Source: Protostelium mycophagum (lineage: Eukaryota > Evosea > Variosea > Protosteliida > Protosteliaceae). From it: a stretch of 32,573 nucleotides of DNA. Location: the NCBI GenBank assembly GCA_002081555.1, contig MZNV01000735.1:1-32573 (forward strand), in the 5' to 3' direction. The notes beneath the pieces are model-generated. The model was not told the origin of the DNA and searched no databases. It saw nothing but the letters and a program-made list of their open reading frames with translations. The position numbers and the translations under genes were made by a program. Below are positions 20,645 to 30,850 of this stretch, piece by piece. Position 1 is the stretch's first letter. The number at the start of each line of letters is the position of its first letter.

Positions 20645-21989
20645 GTCAGGACTCAGAACTCTATCCACAGTGAAAGTATTCGGAGGATCTCAGACGAGGT
20701 TTGCCTCTTGATTATGTTGAAGAAGTTTGTAAACACATCTCAGATACTCCCACCTCAGCAAGGAAACAAAAACAGAGATGAACTTTACTGTCTTCGTTCC
20801 ATCACAGGCAGAGAAATCTAAAGTTCCAGTAAGTATCTTTTTGATGATTTGTAGACTCACATTATCAGGCCATATGGTTTCTCTCTGGTTTGACTTGCAC
20901 TGATGAGAATTTTATTCAGAAGGCAGGCGCACAACGCGAGGCCAGCAAGCATGGCTTCATCCTTGTGGCTCCTGACACCAGCCCCAGTGAGTAGCTCACA
21001 CTCTTTTCTTGTACATTAGCAGATCTATTACAGCAGCACGCGGAGACCAAAGATCAATAATCGAAAACATGATTTGATTATTTTAGGAGGAGCTGGAGTT
21101 GAAGGGGAGAGTGAAAGCTGGGATTTTGGTGTAGGCGCCGGCTTCTATGTGAATGCCACCACACCCAAATGGAGCCACAATTATAGAATGTACTCTTACA
21201 TTCATGAGGAGCTGTTTGAGATCATTACCAAGAATTTCCCCGTCATTGCAGATAAACAAGCCATTATGGGACACAGGTAATGATCAAGTGGAAAATAAAT
21301 TTAATTTAAAATAATATGCAACAAAAATAATAAAATGTATCACAGCATGGGTGGGCATGGTGCCTTGACCGGAGCTTTGAAAAACCCTGGTAAATACGTA
21401 TCAGCTTCGGCCTTCTCCCCCATTACCAACCCAATAGAATGTCCTTGGGGTGAAAAGGCTTTCTCAGGTATCATCAACAATTCACATCCTCATGAATAAT
21501 TTTTTGGAATTTTAAATTCTGATCGAGTTAAGGTTATCTTGGTGAAGACAAAGAAGCATGGAAGGTCTGTCTATCTGTTTTCCATTATTATTGTATTGAA
21601 GGATGTCGAGGAGTTTTTTTAAGTGTATTTGGTATATCAATATTTTTGTGCATAATGGCAGTGTTTAAGAAGGTTGTATCTGATCGTCTTGTAGTCTTAC
21701 GATTCTACTGAGCTGGTAAAATCATACGATGGACCACAATTACCTACTCTTCTTGACCAAGTATGATACTATTATATCGTATGCATTCTTACTCAGTGAC
21801 AAACAGGGCACAGAAGACAAGTTTTATAAAGAGAAACAGTTGTTGACTGAGCACTTTGAGAAAGCCGCAGAGAGCAACAAGAAGGTGACATCTACAGTGA
21901 GATACCAGGATGGCTATGACCATTCTTACTTCTTCATCTCGACTTTCATTCCAGAGCACATCGAGTTCCACGCCAAATATTTGCAGTGA
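20643..21989 (+). CDS. ESD: S-formylglutathione hydrolase (esterase D)
   Basis: Exons 20643-20698, 20744-20828, 20869-20986, 21087-21276, 21346-21467, 21533-21564, 21695-21760 and 21807-21989 give 283 aa (human ESD 282 aa). It hydrolyses S-formylglutathione to formate and glutathione in formaldehyde detoxification, in the cytosol. The alpha/beta-hydrolase triad is visible: nucleophile Ser in GHSMGGHGA, Asp in DQGTEDKF, His in DGYDHSYFF. Oxyanion region is [13 protein letters not shown]. The codon for the catalytic Ser is split by the 69-nt intron 21277-21345. Start ATG 20643 matches the family N-terminus (KVFGGSQ). The stop TGA overlaps AATAAA (21989-21994). Introns are 40-130 nt. Confidence 0.96.
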
Positions 21990-22031
21990 ATAAAGGGTTC
22001 GTTGATCTTTGATTATCAAAGAGAAGATTTA

Positions 22032-23910
22032 TTAGATGATACGATCATAGCAAGGGAGTGGGGGTATCCACATGGATATAGCCACTGCACTCTTTGCTTC
22101 TATCTTCTCAAGCTGCTCTTCTGGTATGATCTTCTGGTAATAAACGTGCTCGTTCTCTCCCCATATCCTTCTGTGAACATGATCTATGTTTAAGAGGCAA
22201 TCCTGTATCTCCTGTCCATACTTCTTCTGAATAGTGCTTGATATCGGTTTCTTCCTTATTTTTCTCAGAGCTTCTTGTGCTACGAGCATATAACTTGCCG
22301 CTGCTCCGTATTTCCTACTTCTATCAGTATTCCTAAATCTAAAATGACTAGGAACTGGACTACTGACGTCTAAAATAAAAAGGGTGACTTACTGTTGCTC
22401 ATATGCGTTCTGGGCCATATATTTCATCGCCGTCGCTTTGCTTAAGGCAAGAAGCCATGGTAAATATTTCCTCAGCGATGCAGGTATCAGTTCCTTGTAA
22501 TTCTTCGTGGCCCTGCACGCCGCCACAAATCTTTCGTACTGCTGCCAGTTTTGCATTGCGAGTTTAGCTAAGAGAGGTTTCGACAGACCTGCGCTTATAA
22601 ATCAAGGATGACCATGTGTATTCTTTGGGGAATAAGATTTGAATAATGAATGGTGCTTGGGATAAAATCATGCTGAGATTGCAGTTTTACGCGCTATGTT
22701 GTGCTCTACAAACTGTTCAAGCATTTTCCTGGATTCTTGTATTTTTACCCTTCTGGTGTTGTGCTTCACTGAGACTGCTGGCTCTGCCATAGTGTATGCA
22801 ATAGATAGTGTATGCAATAGATAGTGTATCTATTGCAGCAGAGCTGCAGGACTTCGCTTTTGTAATCTGCGTCAGAAAGTGAAAGGATGACATATGAAAG
22901 AGGAGTACCTGTGAGAAGGCCTTTCTTCATGGTGATGCTCTGCGCATTAGCCGTGGCATAATCTTGTAATGCTCTGACAACGTTCAAGTGTAATTCTGGT
23001 GGTCTCTCAGCAGGAATATCGATCCACTTAGTGAGCTGATCTACATGTATATACTGCATAATACATCAATATAACAACTTTAATTTATTCATATAGAGGA
23101 AAATGATATGATCATGGAGCATAGATAAATAAATAAGCATTCTCACTTGGAAAATTCCAGCCGCAGCCTTCAAGTACAAGACTGCTTTTTTTGATTCTTC
23201 ATCAAAGTTACTGGTGTTACTGTGACGATATATCTCTGCTGCTCTGTTCAAGTGGGCTATTCCATATGCCTTACATTATAAGAATTATACCAAATTTGCA
23301 TCACAAGCAAAATGAACAGGTGTATCTATACTCACCATAGCAACCATGATCACTTCGTGATTGTAGGTATAACTGACAAAAGGTTTCACTTTCTCCACGA
23401 AAGGCGATGTCCAAGAGAAGGCTGGGGTATTCAGTATTCCCATAATACGTCATAATACGTCATGCGACGAAATAAAACAAATAGCCTACTCATTGGTGTG
23501 TTCAATCTGAGATTTTGATTGTACTGAATCGAAGACACCAAGCCAAACAGAAAAGGAAAATAATTCTCGCAGGTGGAGATGATATTAGCAGGAGATCCAT
23601 CTTCTAACGCTTGAAACACCTCTCGGCATCAATAAATTTTACATTTGACTGAAGCTACCTCATCTCTAAATGCACTAGTTTGAGCGAGGATTTCCTGATT
23701 ATATTAGAGATCTATTCTTCTTTCTGTTCATATTATGTGAGTCACCTTTGAGGGTAAATGATCAGTGTGAATAATGACGTGGAAAGATAATCTCTTCGTT
23801 CGAGGGTACGGAAGCTCATATATGAGCACTGGCTGCTTTGGAGGTGAGATGTCGGGGTCTTCCATCTTCTCACGAACAAATGTTTCTCTGAACCATTGCG
23901 ACTTTTCCAT
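22032..23910 (-). CDS. BRO1-domain protein (BROX-like)
   Basis: Eight exons, 23910-23746, 23694-23659, 23619-23490, 23421-23336, 23269-23147, 23053-22909, 22588-22393 and 22338-22032, give 395 aa, close to human BROX (411 aa). BRO1 domains are banana-shaped helical repeats that bind ESCRT-III CHMP4/Snf7 tails on endosomes. Recognisable stretches: FSWTSPFVEKVKPFVSYTYN; KKAVLYLKAAAGIFQ; YATANAQSITMKKGLLTGL; SYMLVAQEALRKI; and the late NEHVYYQKIIPEEQLEKIEA, comparable to the animal ENGFIYFQKIP stretch. No V-domain or proline-rich tail as in ALIX, so it is BRO1-only. It ends in CYDRII with no CaaX box (BROX has CYIS). TAA is embedded in an antisense AATAAA (22028-22033). Intron 22589-22908 holds tandem repeats and hairpins. 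Confidence 0.8.
22779..22848. repeat. intronic tandem repeats and hairpins
   Basis: In the BRO1-protein intron 22589-22908: TGGCTCTGCCA (22779-22789), then two tandem copies of AGTGTATGCAATAGAT, whose reverse complement TCTATTGCA follows, then TGCAGC-AGA-GCTGCA (22834-22848). The GGC-TCT-GCC core recalls the hairpin family. Confidence 0.6.
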
Positions 23911-24031
23911 CCATCGTACCGTAAGTGTTTCCTCGTTACGATTAAAAATATCTTTATATTTGACAATTTTATATTTTCAGGTCTTTATGTTGAATGTATA
24001 TTTATTTATACTCATTATATTCATTGCATGT

Positions 24032-25865
24032 TTATTGCAAGGTGCAACTGTCTTTTCTTTTCTGTTCCTTTTGATTGTAACCTTGTTGAGAGTTCTTCGC
24101 CCGTACTTCCTCTTCTTTCATCAACTTCATTGCGAACTCTCTATCTTTCCTGTCTTCTCTTTATTATGACACACACATATATATATACATAGGTTATATA
24201 TACACACATTTATACACATATAGATGATGACAAGATTAGACTTACTCTTCTGCTTCCTTCATTCTATCTTTTTTTATCTTCTCTTCAATGATGAGTTGCT
24301 CTTGTATTTCTTTTGCAGTGGGAGCGTATTCATCAGAGATATTGGTATCTCCAGAAGGTAATAATGTTGCAACACTGCTCCCAATCTAAATCAATATAAA
24401 TATCGATTGTTGTATTTAATAGTTGACAAGGTGGACATGCTCGAATACATGTGTGATAATCCTAGAAAACAAAGAAAATATACTTGAGCAATTGCTGAGG
24501 CAACCATCGGGGGTAAATTCGTCTCCTTCAGCTGCGTAAAATCGCCTCTGAAGAAATCACCATCGTTGTCCACCTGATCTCACTCAGCATTTTATTTTAT
24601 ATAATGTGCGATTAGAAGGTCTATCTTTATTATCTTCATGTTCTTCCAAAAAATTGAGATAAAAATATAATATTAAAAGTCACATCGTCGAGGCGCTCCC
24701 ATACAACCGGCTCATTTTTGAAACCAGCATCCGTGATTAAAGTGAATAATTCTGTCTTGTGTTTGATCAATACCGCAAAGTGATTTCCTCTGAAGAAGAC
24801 GCACAGTCTTCCATCGTTCAAAAACTTGTGCAGCTCGTACAGACCGTGGTATGTTAGCTGCGTGCTGTATCTTGAAATGAACCCTTCTATGATCTCCCCT
24901 AAACTCTATAAATATATAGTATATTCAATCATAATATATATACTACCGTCCATCATGATCGCGTCGTTTTGATTGTTATTTATATTGTTATTTGCATTAT
25001 TTATATTCTTCTCTTTAACTACAGAATACTCCACAAGTTTCTCCATCATCTGTCAACATTAGTAATGAAATAATGTGAATAAGGCTCACTTTGTTGTAGG
25101 ATAATGTTGATATGAGTGGATAAGATTGTTTATCTGATGGATCTACAAGCCATCCATGTACAAGTGGTATTCCCAGTAGGTCAAATATGATGCACTCAGG
25201 AGTAAACTCAAAGTTCTCGTGGCTGAGAAGTTGTTAACTTCAATAAAAATATCGCAAATAGCTTTTTTATGCACAGCGCATGACCCGAGGATCGTCTGTT
25301 CAACGCTGCACATTATTTCCTCATGTGTGACGTCATCACATTCTGCTGCTATTGCTGTATTTATCCATAATAATATCATCGTATTCACCTATTGAATCTC
25401 ACATTAACGTCCATACCGCTGGATAGTTTTGGTAGTAAGTTGATGGCATCTTGCAAGTTCTTGTTATAATCGAGTTCATTTCCCTCTCTCAACTGAGACA
25501 TAAATAAGCCATGTACTACATTATGAGCCATACCTTTGGATTCGCGGTGATGAGATGATCTGCCACCAGATGTATGAGCTGATCATTATTGATGGCAGAA
25601 TAGTCGAGACTCAGTTCTATTTTGCCAGTTAAGAGGAGGATATTACCTGGACTGTGAATGGATGACAGTGATTAATAAGGATTACCGATTGCGATGAGAG
25701 GGCAAGGGCCGTTGCTATTTTGTAATATAATTGGCACAATTCGGCCAAAGTACTCGATCTTCTTAATTTCGTATACCGTATTAGATTCGAGTGGCGGTGC
25801 GCTGGCTGTCTATTTCTCTATCAGCTCTCTTTTAGTACATTCTACAGACTTACTGGCGTGGACAT
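24032..25865 (-). CDS. MINDY-1/2-type (FAM63) Lys48-specific deubiquitinase
   Basis: Ten exons: 25865-25854, 25809-25686, 25646-25534, 25492-25389, 25222-25090, 25049-24947, 24898-24684, 24573-24484, 24385-24246 and 24149-24032. They give 383 aa in phase. The first exon encodes only MSTP. MINDY enzymes trim Lys48-linked ubiquitin chains. Catalytic residues: oxyanion Gln and Cys in ILQNSNGPCPLIAIGN; His in FFRGNHFAVLIKHK. Other conserved blocks: NVRFN...FEFTPECIIFDLLG; PLVHGWLVDP; TQLTYHGLYEL; DAGFKNEPVVWERLDD. An Asn-rich insert (NINNANNNINNNQND) sits in exon 6. A charged C-terminal helix ends DSCTLQ, a CaaX-like motif. TAA lies inside AATAAA (24031-24036). It is divergent from the next gene by 24 bp. 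Confidence 0.9.
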
Positions 25866-25889
25866 GTCTTGTGTGTTAACTTTTGTTTC
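25866..25889. promoter_or_regulatory. 24-bp gap between divergent start codons
   Basis: The MINDY start (25865, -) and the first in-frame ATG of the coiled-coil gene (25890, +) are 24 bp apart, too close for two ordinary non-overlapping promoters. Either transcripts overlap with start sites inside the opposite coding region, or the + gene starts at a later in-frame ATG, e.g. the one beginning MIDSPNAKRKSS near 25980. Confidence 0.4.
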
Positions 25890-28040
25890 ATGGAAACATG
25901 TGAAGTCAGACGCTCTTCTTCTGAACATATTTCCGTTTTGCCGAAACTCATTTTGGCGCCTCTCTGGAGAGATGACCCGATGATTGACTCGCCAAATGCA
26001 AAGAGGAAGTCCTCATACAGATATGCAACTGCACTGAAGGCTGTTGTTCGCTCACCGGAGACGCAACGTCCAAAAACATCAAAAGAAGGAGAGAATAGGC
26101 CTATAAGCCCGCTACCAGCTTTAGCTTCATCCTCAATATCTCTGTCAGAGACACACTCTCATGAATATCCGGAATTCAAAGCTCTTGAGGAGCGTCATCA
26201 AATAGAAATTGCCTCTATAAATCAGGCCTGGCAGATTGAAGTTCACAAAATCACTGCTGCGCTTGAAGAAATCAGTGGAATTGCGATGCAGTTAAGAGAC
26301 GAGAGGGATGCAGCTGTCACTGGGAGAGCTGAGACAGCTTCGGAGCTTGAAGAGGTGCTTGGCATCGCGATGGAAATCAAACAAGAAAATGAAGAGGTTG
26401 GCGAGATTTTCTGTGACAAATGTTGATCTACTTACTAGCTCTTGAAAATCAAAGATATCTTAGAGAGGAGGTTATTTTCTGAAAATCAAAGGATCATGCA
26501 GCTGGAGTCTGATAAAGCATCACAACAAAACCTGAACATACAACTAATCGAAGAACTGCAAGGTTTGTTTTCCCTTTGAAAGAAGCTCACAAGATCAGAC
26601 GCTCGATCGAAAATTAAAGGACAGCGCCGTTATTTTCTGGAAACACTCTCCAATGCAAAGATGGGCAATGCCGATGTGGCACAGGCTTATAACTCTCTTA
26701 AGGAACCAGCACTGTCACAAAGCGATGAGAACCTTAACCTACAAATTTCCAAGTTGAGTTCCTCGATGGATGACGACATGTTTTCAAGTGCTGCCGGCAC
26801 AGAAGAGAACGAGCTGCGCGCGCACAGAAGGAGAATGTTAGATAGCAGAGCCCGAGATGAGGAAGAGATGAAGATGAAGATTCAAAGAGAGATAAGCAGG
26901 CTGGAGGACCAAGATGTACAGAAGAGAGAAGCACAGATACAGCATTTAATAAGAGTCGAATTATCAAGGCTCGAAAGAAGTGAAGACCTCCACGATAAGA
27001 TGATGGAAGAGGATTTTCGCCAGCAAGTCAGTGATGCCACACCGAGGTCCAGAAGGGACAGCTTAATCAAAAACAAACCGCCTTCATTGACAATGAAAAC
27101 ACCACGGGATAGGATCTCGTCACGCTCTCTTGTATCTCCAAAACTATCAAGAAAATCGCAGTCTTCCACTACGCCCAGCACAACACCTGTACATACTCCA
27201 CGAACTACAATCGCGACTACAACAACGGATGAAAACACGCCCCCATCTTCCCCTCCTCCGCCTCCCCTGCCTCCGCCTTTGCCATCAGAAAATAGTCCAA
27301 AGAATTCCCCAGTACCAATAAGGAAGATTGAAATTCCTGGCATCAAGAAAGTACACAAAGGTGGAGCAATGAGCCAATCCATGGGAAGTCTGATGGATGA
27401 GTTGAGAAGAGTTAAACCCAACAGCGAGAGGAGAATGAGTGCTATTGTTAACAGTGAAGAGCTCAGTAAGAACACACCAAAGGTTTGTGATATGTGGTGA
27501 GCTTCGTTCGTTGAAGACAACAGTTGAGGACCGATCCAATGTCAGTCATGTTTCAGCACATCAAGAAGATACAACCAGATAGTGAAAAACGCCTCAACGC
27601 GTTGGCAAGCTCAGATACCAAAAGAAAGCAGATTCTCGCGGACAATAGATTTGTAATTGACAAACAATTGCAATCACAGCGGACAATGTTGAAGAAAACC
27701 AGCAATTTTGAACAGATAGAAGGTACTCGGTGAGGCCATTATCACTCCATCTTAATACTTGAAAGTTTAATGTTGACTATCCTCCAGGAAAAATGCAATG
27801 GATGCACTGTTGTCCACTGTGAATATCTCACGGAATTATTCATCGTGCCCGGCAACAGACAGTGATGAAGAGTACGAGCTGGTGCCTACAGAAGAAAACT
27901 GGAAAGGAAGTCTCTTTGGGATGATGGTCAACTCACTCATACATGGCAACAATCATCAAGATAGTCACGAGGAAGAGGATCTCATAGAGGAAGATGATGA
28001 TCTCTCCACTCTGGTCAAACAATTAATTAATAAGAAGTGA
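25890..28040 (+). CDS. coiled-coil and proline-rich protein, function unknown
   Basis: Exons 25890-26396, 26439-26562, 26599-27482, 27524-27729 and 27788-28040 give 657 aa; introns are 36-58 nt. Start at 25890 is chosen as first ATG; a later one is possible. Residues roughly 100-210 form a coiled coil (HQIEIASINQAWQIEVHKIT; LERRLFSENQRIMQLESDKA). A charged helix follows (REISRLEDQDVQKREAQIQH), then a Ser/Thr/Pro region with a polyproline run (PPSSPPPPPLPPPLP) that could bind SH3 or profilin. Two related short motifs follow: LMDELRRVKPNSERRMSAI and VMFQHIKKIQPDSEKRLNAL. The tail is acidic (EEEDLIEEDDDL). I do not recognise a catalytic domain; FH1-like prolines suggest an actin link, but no FH2 domain is present. 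Its stop is 7 bp from the convergent neighbour. Confidence 0.75.
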
Positions 28041-28047
28041 TTTCAAT

Positions 28048-29463
28048 TTATAGCTCCTCCTCATCTTCCTCCTCCTCTTCTTCCTCCTCCTCCTCGTTAT
28101 CGTTGTCTTCCATTTGTAGACGGCCATTCTCATCATCTAGTATGTCATCAGAAGATGAAAGATCTCCTTGATGAAAGATCTCCTTGAAGAGAACTATTTA
28201 CACAAGAACAAATATGAGTTGAGATATCACCTTCCTCCTCTTCCTGCTCCTCGTCTTCTTCCTCCTCTTCCTGCTCCTCGTCTTCTTCCTCCTCTTCCTG
28301 CTCTTGTCTCTGCCTCTCTTTCTGCACCTTCTGATACACTTTGAATTCATCATCAGACATCTCTTCCTCAAATTGCACATGTTCTTTTGTTCCAATGGCG
28401 TTTTCTATTGCAGCTCTTAGTATGTCCCTCACCACAGCAAGTTCTCCCTCTGATCTTGGGGCATATAATAATACGTAGGATTGTGGTAATACTTTAAACC
28501 ATCTTGGCATAAACCATTGCCCGATGGAGAAGTAATGCCTGACAGCCCACCCCATCTTAAGGGCGTGACGAGCGTCGACTCTTGATAATAATACGTGTAC
28601 TGTACCGTCAGGATGTACGTGCGCGATCTATTATCACTTTACTCATAGTAAATCATTGTGAAAAATGATTGAGTATCATATTTTTAAAAAGATAGGCACC
28701 AAAAGTGTATAAGAGTATTTTCAGCATAAAGAATTGTACAATTTTCTGTGTGCAACAAAATGTACTGATGAATCATTTCCACCTCTCCATATGTCTTATA
28801 GGCCAATTTTCTTCCAGGATGTGATCTTCTGAATACTCTGGTCCTAACAAATAAACCTTCCACCCTCTTGTCCAATCCAGATCTCTTCAACCTCACGCTG
28901 TGTGAGTATTCTGCGGCGAGCTGCAAAAGAGTTTCTTGGACTTCTCCAACCAACCAAGGTGCGAGCTGATCTAATTGGGCTTGTGGGGAGATGCCATCAA
29001 CAGTGGGCCTGGGGCCGGCTCGATGTGGAAGAGAAGTTAAGGCAACATTTAACTTTTATGATTCAGAATGTGTGAAATAATTACTTGGTGAAAACCAATA
29101 AATGAATATAATCATTCTAGAGACATACTGGAAGGGGATCACGAAGCCATCTTATAAATTCCCAGTAATCAAGACGCCAGGTATTTTCTTTTAAAAGGTA
29201 TGTAGGCCGAAGTAAATTGTATGTCAGCCAACCGATGATGTTGTGAGGCAGTCCTGAAATCCTCAACAATGGATCACAACTGGGAGAGATGTACCTCCTT
29301 TTCCAAAGGACAAGAAGTACTCGTAGCTCTTTCTGAAGTATTTGAGATACCATGGAAGTCCAATTGCTGTAAAGATGCCAAGAGTAAGAACTGAGGGTGG
29401 GAGATTTGCAAACAAATCAAACGCTTTCTCACCCACTCGAATAGAAGGCGGTGTGCGGATCAT
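28048..29463 (-). CDS. membrane-anchored protein with a PF17648 (luciferase-like) domain
   Basis: Exons 29463-29295, 29253-29129, 29052-28783, 28627-28231 and 28166-28048 give 359 aa. The N-terminus has one membrane segment (PSVLTLGIFTAIGLPWYL). The body shows a pattern I associate from memory with the PF17648 family of fungi and sponges: GLPHNIIGWL; LTSLPHRAGPRPTVDGIS; YGEIAHVHPDGTVHVLLS; DARHALKMGWAVRHYFSIG; QSYVLLYAPRSEGELAVVRD. The name comes from a sponge luciferase; light emission should not be inferred. The C-terminal third is a Glu-rich tail coded partly by a 27-bp tandem repeat (about 28231-28300). The last exon is preceded by a duplicated splice acceptor. It is convergent with the coiled-coil gene, with 7 bp between stops. 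Confidence 0.6.
28154..28185. repeat. 16-bp tandem duplication carrying a splice acceptor
   Basis: GATGAAAGATCTCCTT occurs twice in tandem. On the minus strand each copy offers an AAG acceptor followed by GAGATC. Only the inner acceptor (exon start 28166) keeps the frame of the membrane-anchored PF17648-like gene; using the other copy runs into a stop. Confidence 0.75.
28231..28300 (-). repeat. 27-bp tandem repeat coding acidic residues
   Basis: A unit of about 27 bp (minus sense GAGGAAGAAGACGAGGAGCA plus GGAAGAG) repeats about 2.7 times within exon 4 of the PF17648-like gene, producing EEDEEQEEE repeats in frame. Length variation between strains is likely for such an array. Confidence 0.7.
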
Positions 29464-29790
29464 TTTTCTTGTTCTGATCGTATGATCAGATCAGCACAAG
29501 ACGTAAATGAAAAACTGTTTTAAACAGTTTTAAAAAATATTTCACCAAGTTTATAAGAAAATTATTGAGTTCTGCAGAGACGAAGACCACCCACAATCAA
29601 TGAAAGGACATCAATGTCTGTTGTAGATGTAGTAGAGAGAAGATGCAAGCTTGTGGATTGAAGAATGAGGTGAGATGGGAAGAGACAGTGTAGTTTATTA
29701 TCTTTGTAAACGAATTTCATAGGTGTTCCATTCTATGGTGGTGTTTTTATGAACAAGATCACCCATTTTTATGTGTGAAATGCAATATCA
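29464..29790. other. AT-rich gap, no gene seen
   Basis: Upstream region of the PF17648-like gene. No convincing exon on either strand. It contains a short palindrome near 29477-29492 (CTGATCGTATGATCAG). The promoter of the minus-strand gene is presumably at its left edge. Confidence 0.4.
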
Positions 29791-30108
29791 TCAGTCAAAC
29801 AGCTCATTAAAACGAACGCATGCTCCATCTGCTGATGCTTTTTAAGCCAATAAAGTATTTTTAATTTAAAAGTTGCAAATCTTATTAAATCCAAGCCAGA
29901 GCACCAAAAAACCTAGATCCGAAAACTTCAAACGAGGAGGATGTTTCGTAGTTTTAATACGAACAGATTCGAGCCGAGCATCACAATTGAATGAATTTAT
30001 GGTGAGAGTAAAATTACAAGATACGATATCGTGTTGAAGTGATTGATAGGGCGAAATGTCCATATTGATGCGCATCCGGTATGTTTCATCCTTATCAATT
30101 TCTATCTT
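29791..30108 (-). CDS. small or partial gene of unknown function
   Basis: A coding-like exon on the minus strand, 30108-29913, reads KIEIDKDETYRMRINMDISP, YQSLQHDIVSCNFTLTINSF, NCDARLESVRIKTTKHPPRL and so on. It joins in phase over a 75-nt GT-AG intron to 29837-29791 (SADGACVRFNELFD, TGA). Starting at ATG 30075 gives a protein of about 69 aa. An acceptor-like TGTAAG precedes 30108, so there may once have been more exons, but none is visible upstream, where a kinase fragment lies on the other strand. The alternating polar/hydrophobic pattern suggests beta structure. Not recognised. Confidence 0.4.
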
Positions 30109-30225
30109 CTTACATTATTATAGAACGTTGTGATGTTGTGAGTGTACATTTATGGTATCATATAGGCATGATGCTTATGTTTAATAGATCATGTGGGTAA
30201 TCATCATTCAAAGTCATCATTTAAG

Positions 30226-30653
30226 ATTTTAACCGAATTTTGTCACTCTATGGTGAGAGAGGTTATGCACTGTAAATTAATTTGCTAATTGAGTTTCTAG
30301 CATACCTGAGGTCAATCAAGAGTTGAAAAATAAGTTTATCTATCATTTCTCTTGGAATGTATCATCTGCACAAGGAAGGAGTAATACACAGGTAACTTCT
30401 CTTCTCATACAGGTGATCATATGATAGAGACCTTGCTGTGAGAAACATACTCTTGTCAAAGCATCTCGAAGCTAAGGTATATCGATCATGACATAGGCAG
30501 AGATTAATCTAAACATCTATCAGGTGTCAGACTTTGGCATGTCACGACAGACGGAAGCTGAGACACCCAACAAATCCACATTTAATGAAAATACCCACCA
30601 AAAGCCAACAGTGACAGCGATAGAAGAGAGATATGTGCCCATCGCAGTTGCAG
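30226..30653 (+). pseudogene. tyrosine-kinase-like catalytic-domain fragment
   Basis: Four to five small exons with normal 36-47 nt introns encode the middle of a protein kinase domain: 30226-30252 ILTEFCHSM (hinge); 30294-30391 FLAYLRSIKS, in-frame TGA, then SIISLGMYHLHKEGVIHR; 30428-30476 DLAVRNILLSKHLEAK (catalytic loop, Asp and Asn present); 30524-30653 VSDFGMSRQ (DFG) through EERYVPIAVA. The RDLAVRN form is typical of tyrosine or TKL kinases. The N-lobe and everything after the activation segment (the APE motif and on) are absent, and one stop codon interrupts the frame. I call it a host-gene remnant. No neighbouring exon on the + strand extends it in either direction. Confidence 0.6.
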
Positions 30654-30850
30654 GTATTAACATTACGTCAAACTCCTTCTGAGTGTCACAGCACGATCTG
30701 GAAGGGAGGACCTCAGAATTTCGAATGAATATTCAGCAATTTGAAAATACATTCAGCGAAAAATATGCATGTGAATCCTTTTCCTGGATCTAAATAAAAT
30801 ATGAAAGACTTAGTGGGTTTAATTCCACAGTTGAGCAAAGTAGGATAATT

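Noticed and set aside
26882-27520. Minus-strand ORF of 212 codons
   Set aside because: Antisense shadow of the coiled-coil/proline-rich gene; Gly run mirrors the proline codons.
30524-30653. Functional protein kinase gene
   Set aside because: No N-lobe, no segment after the activation loop, and an in-frame stop in the preceding exon.
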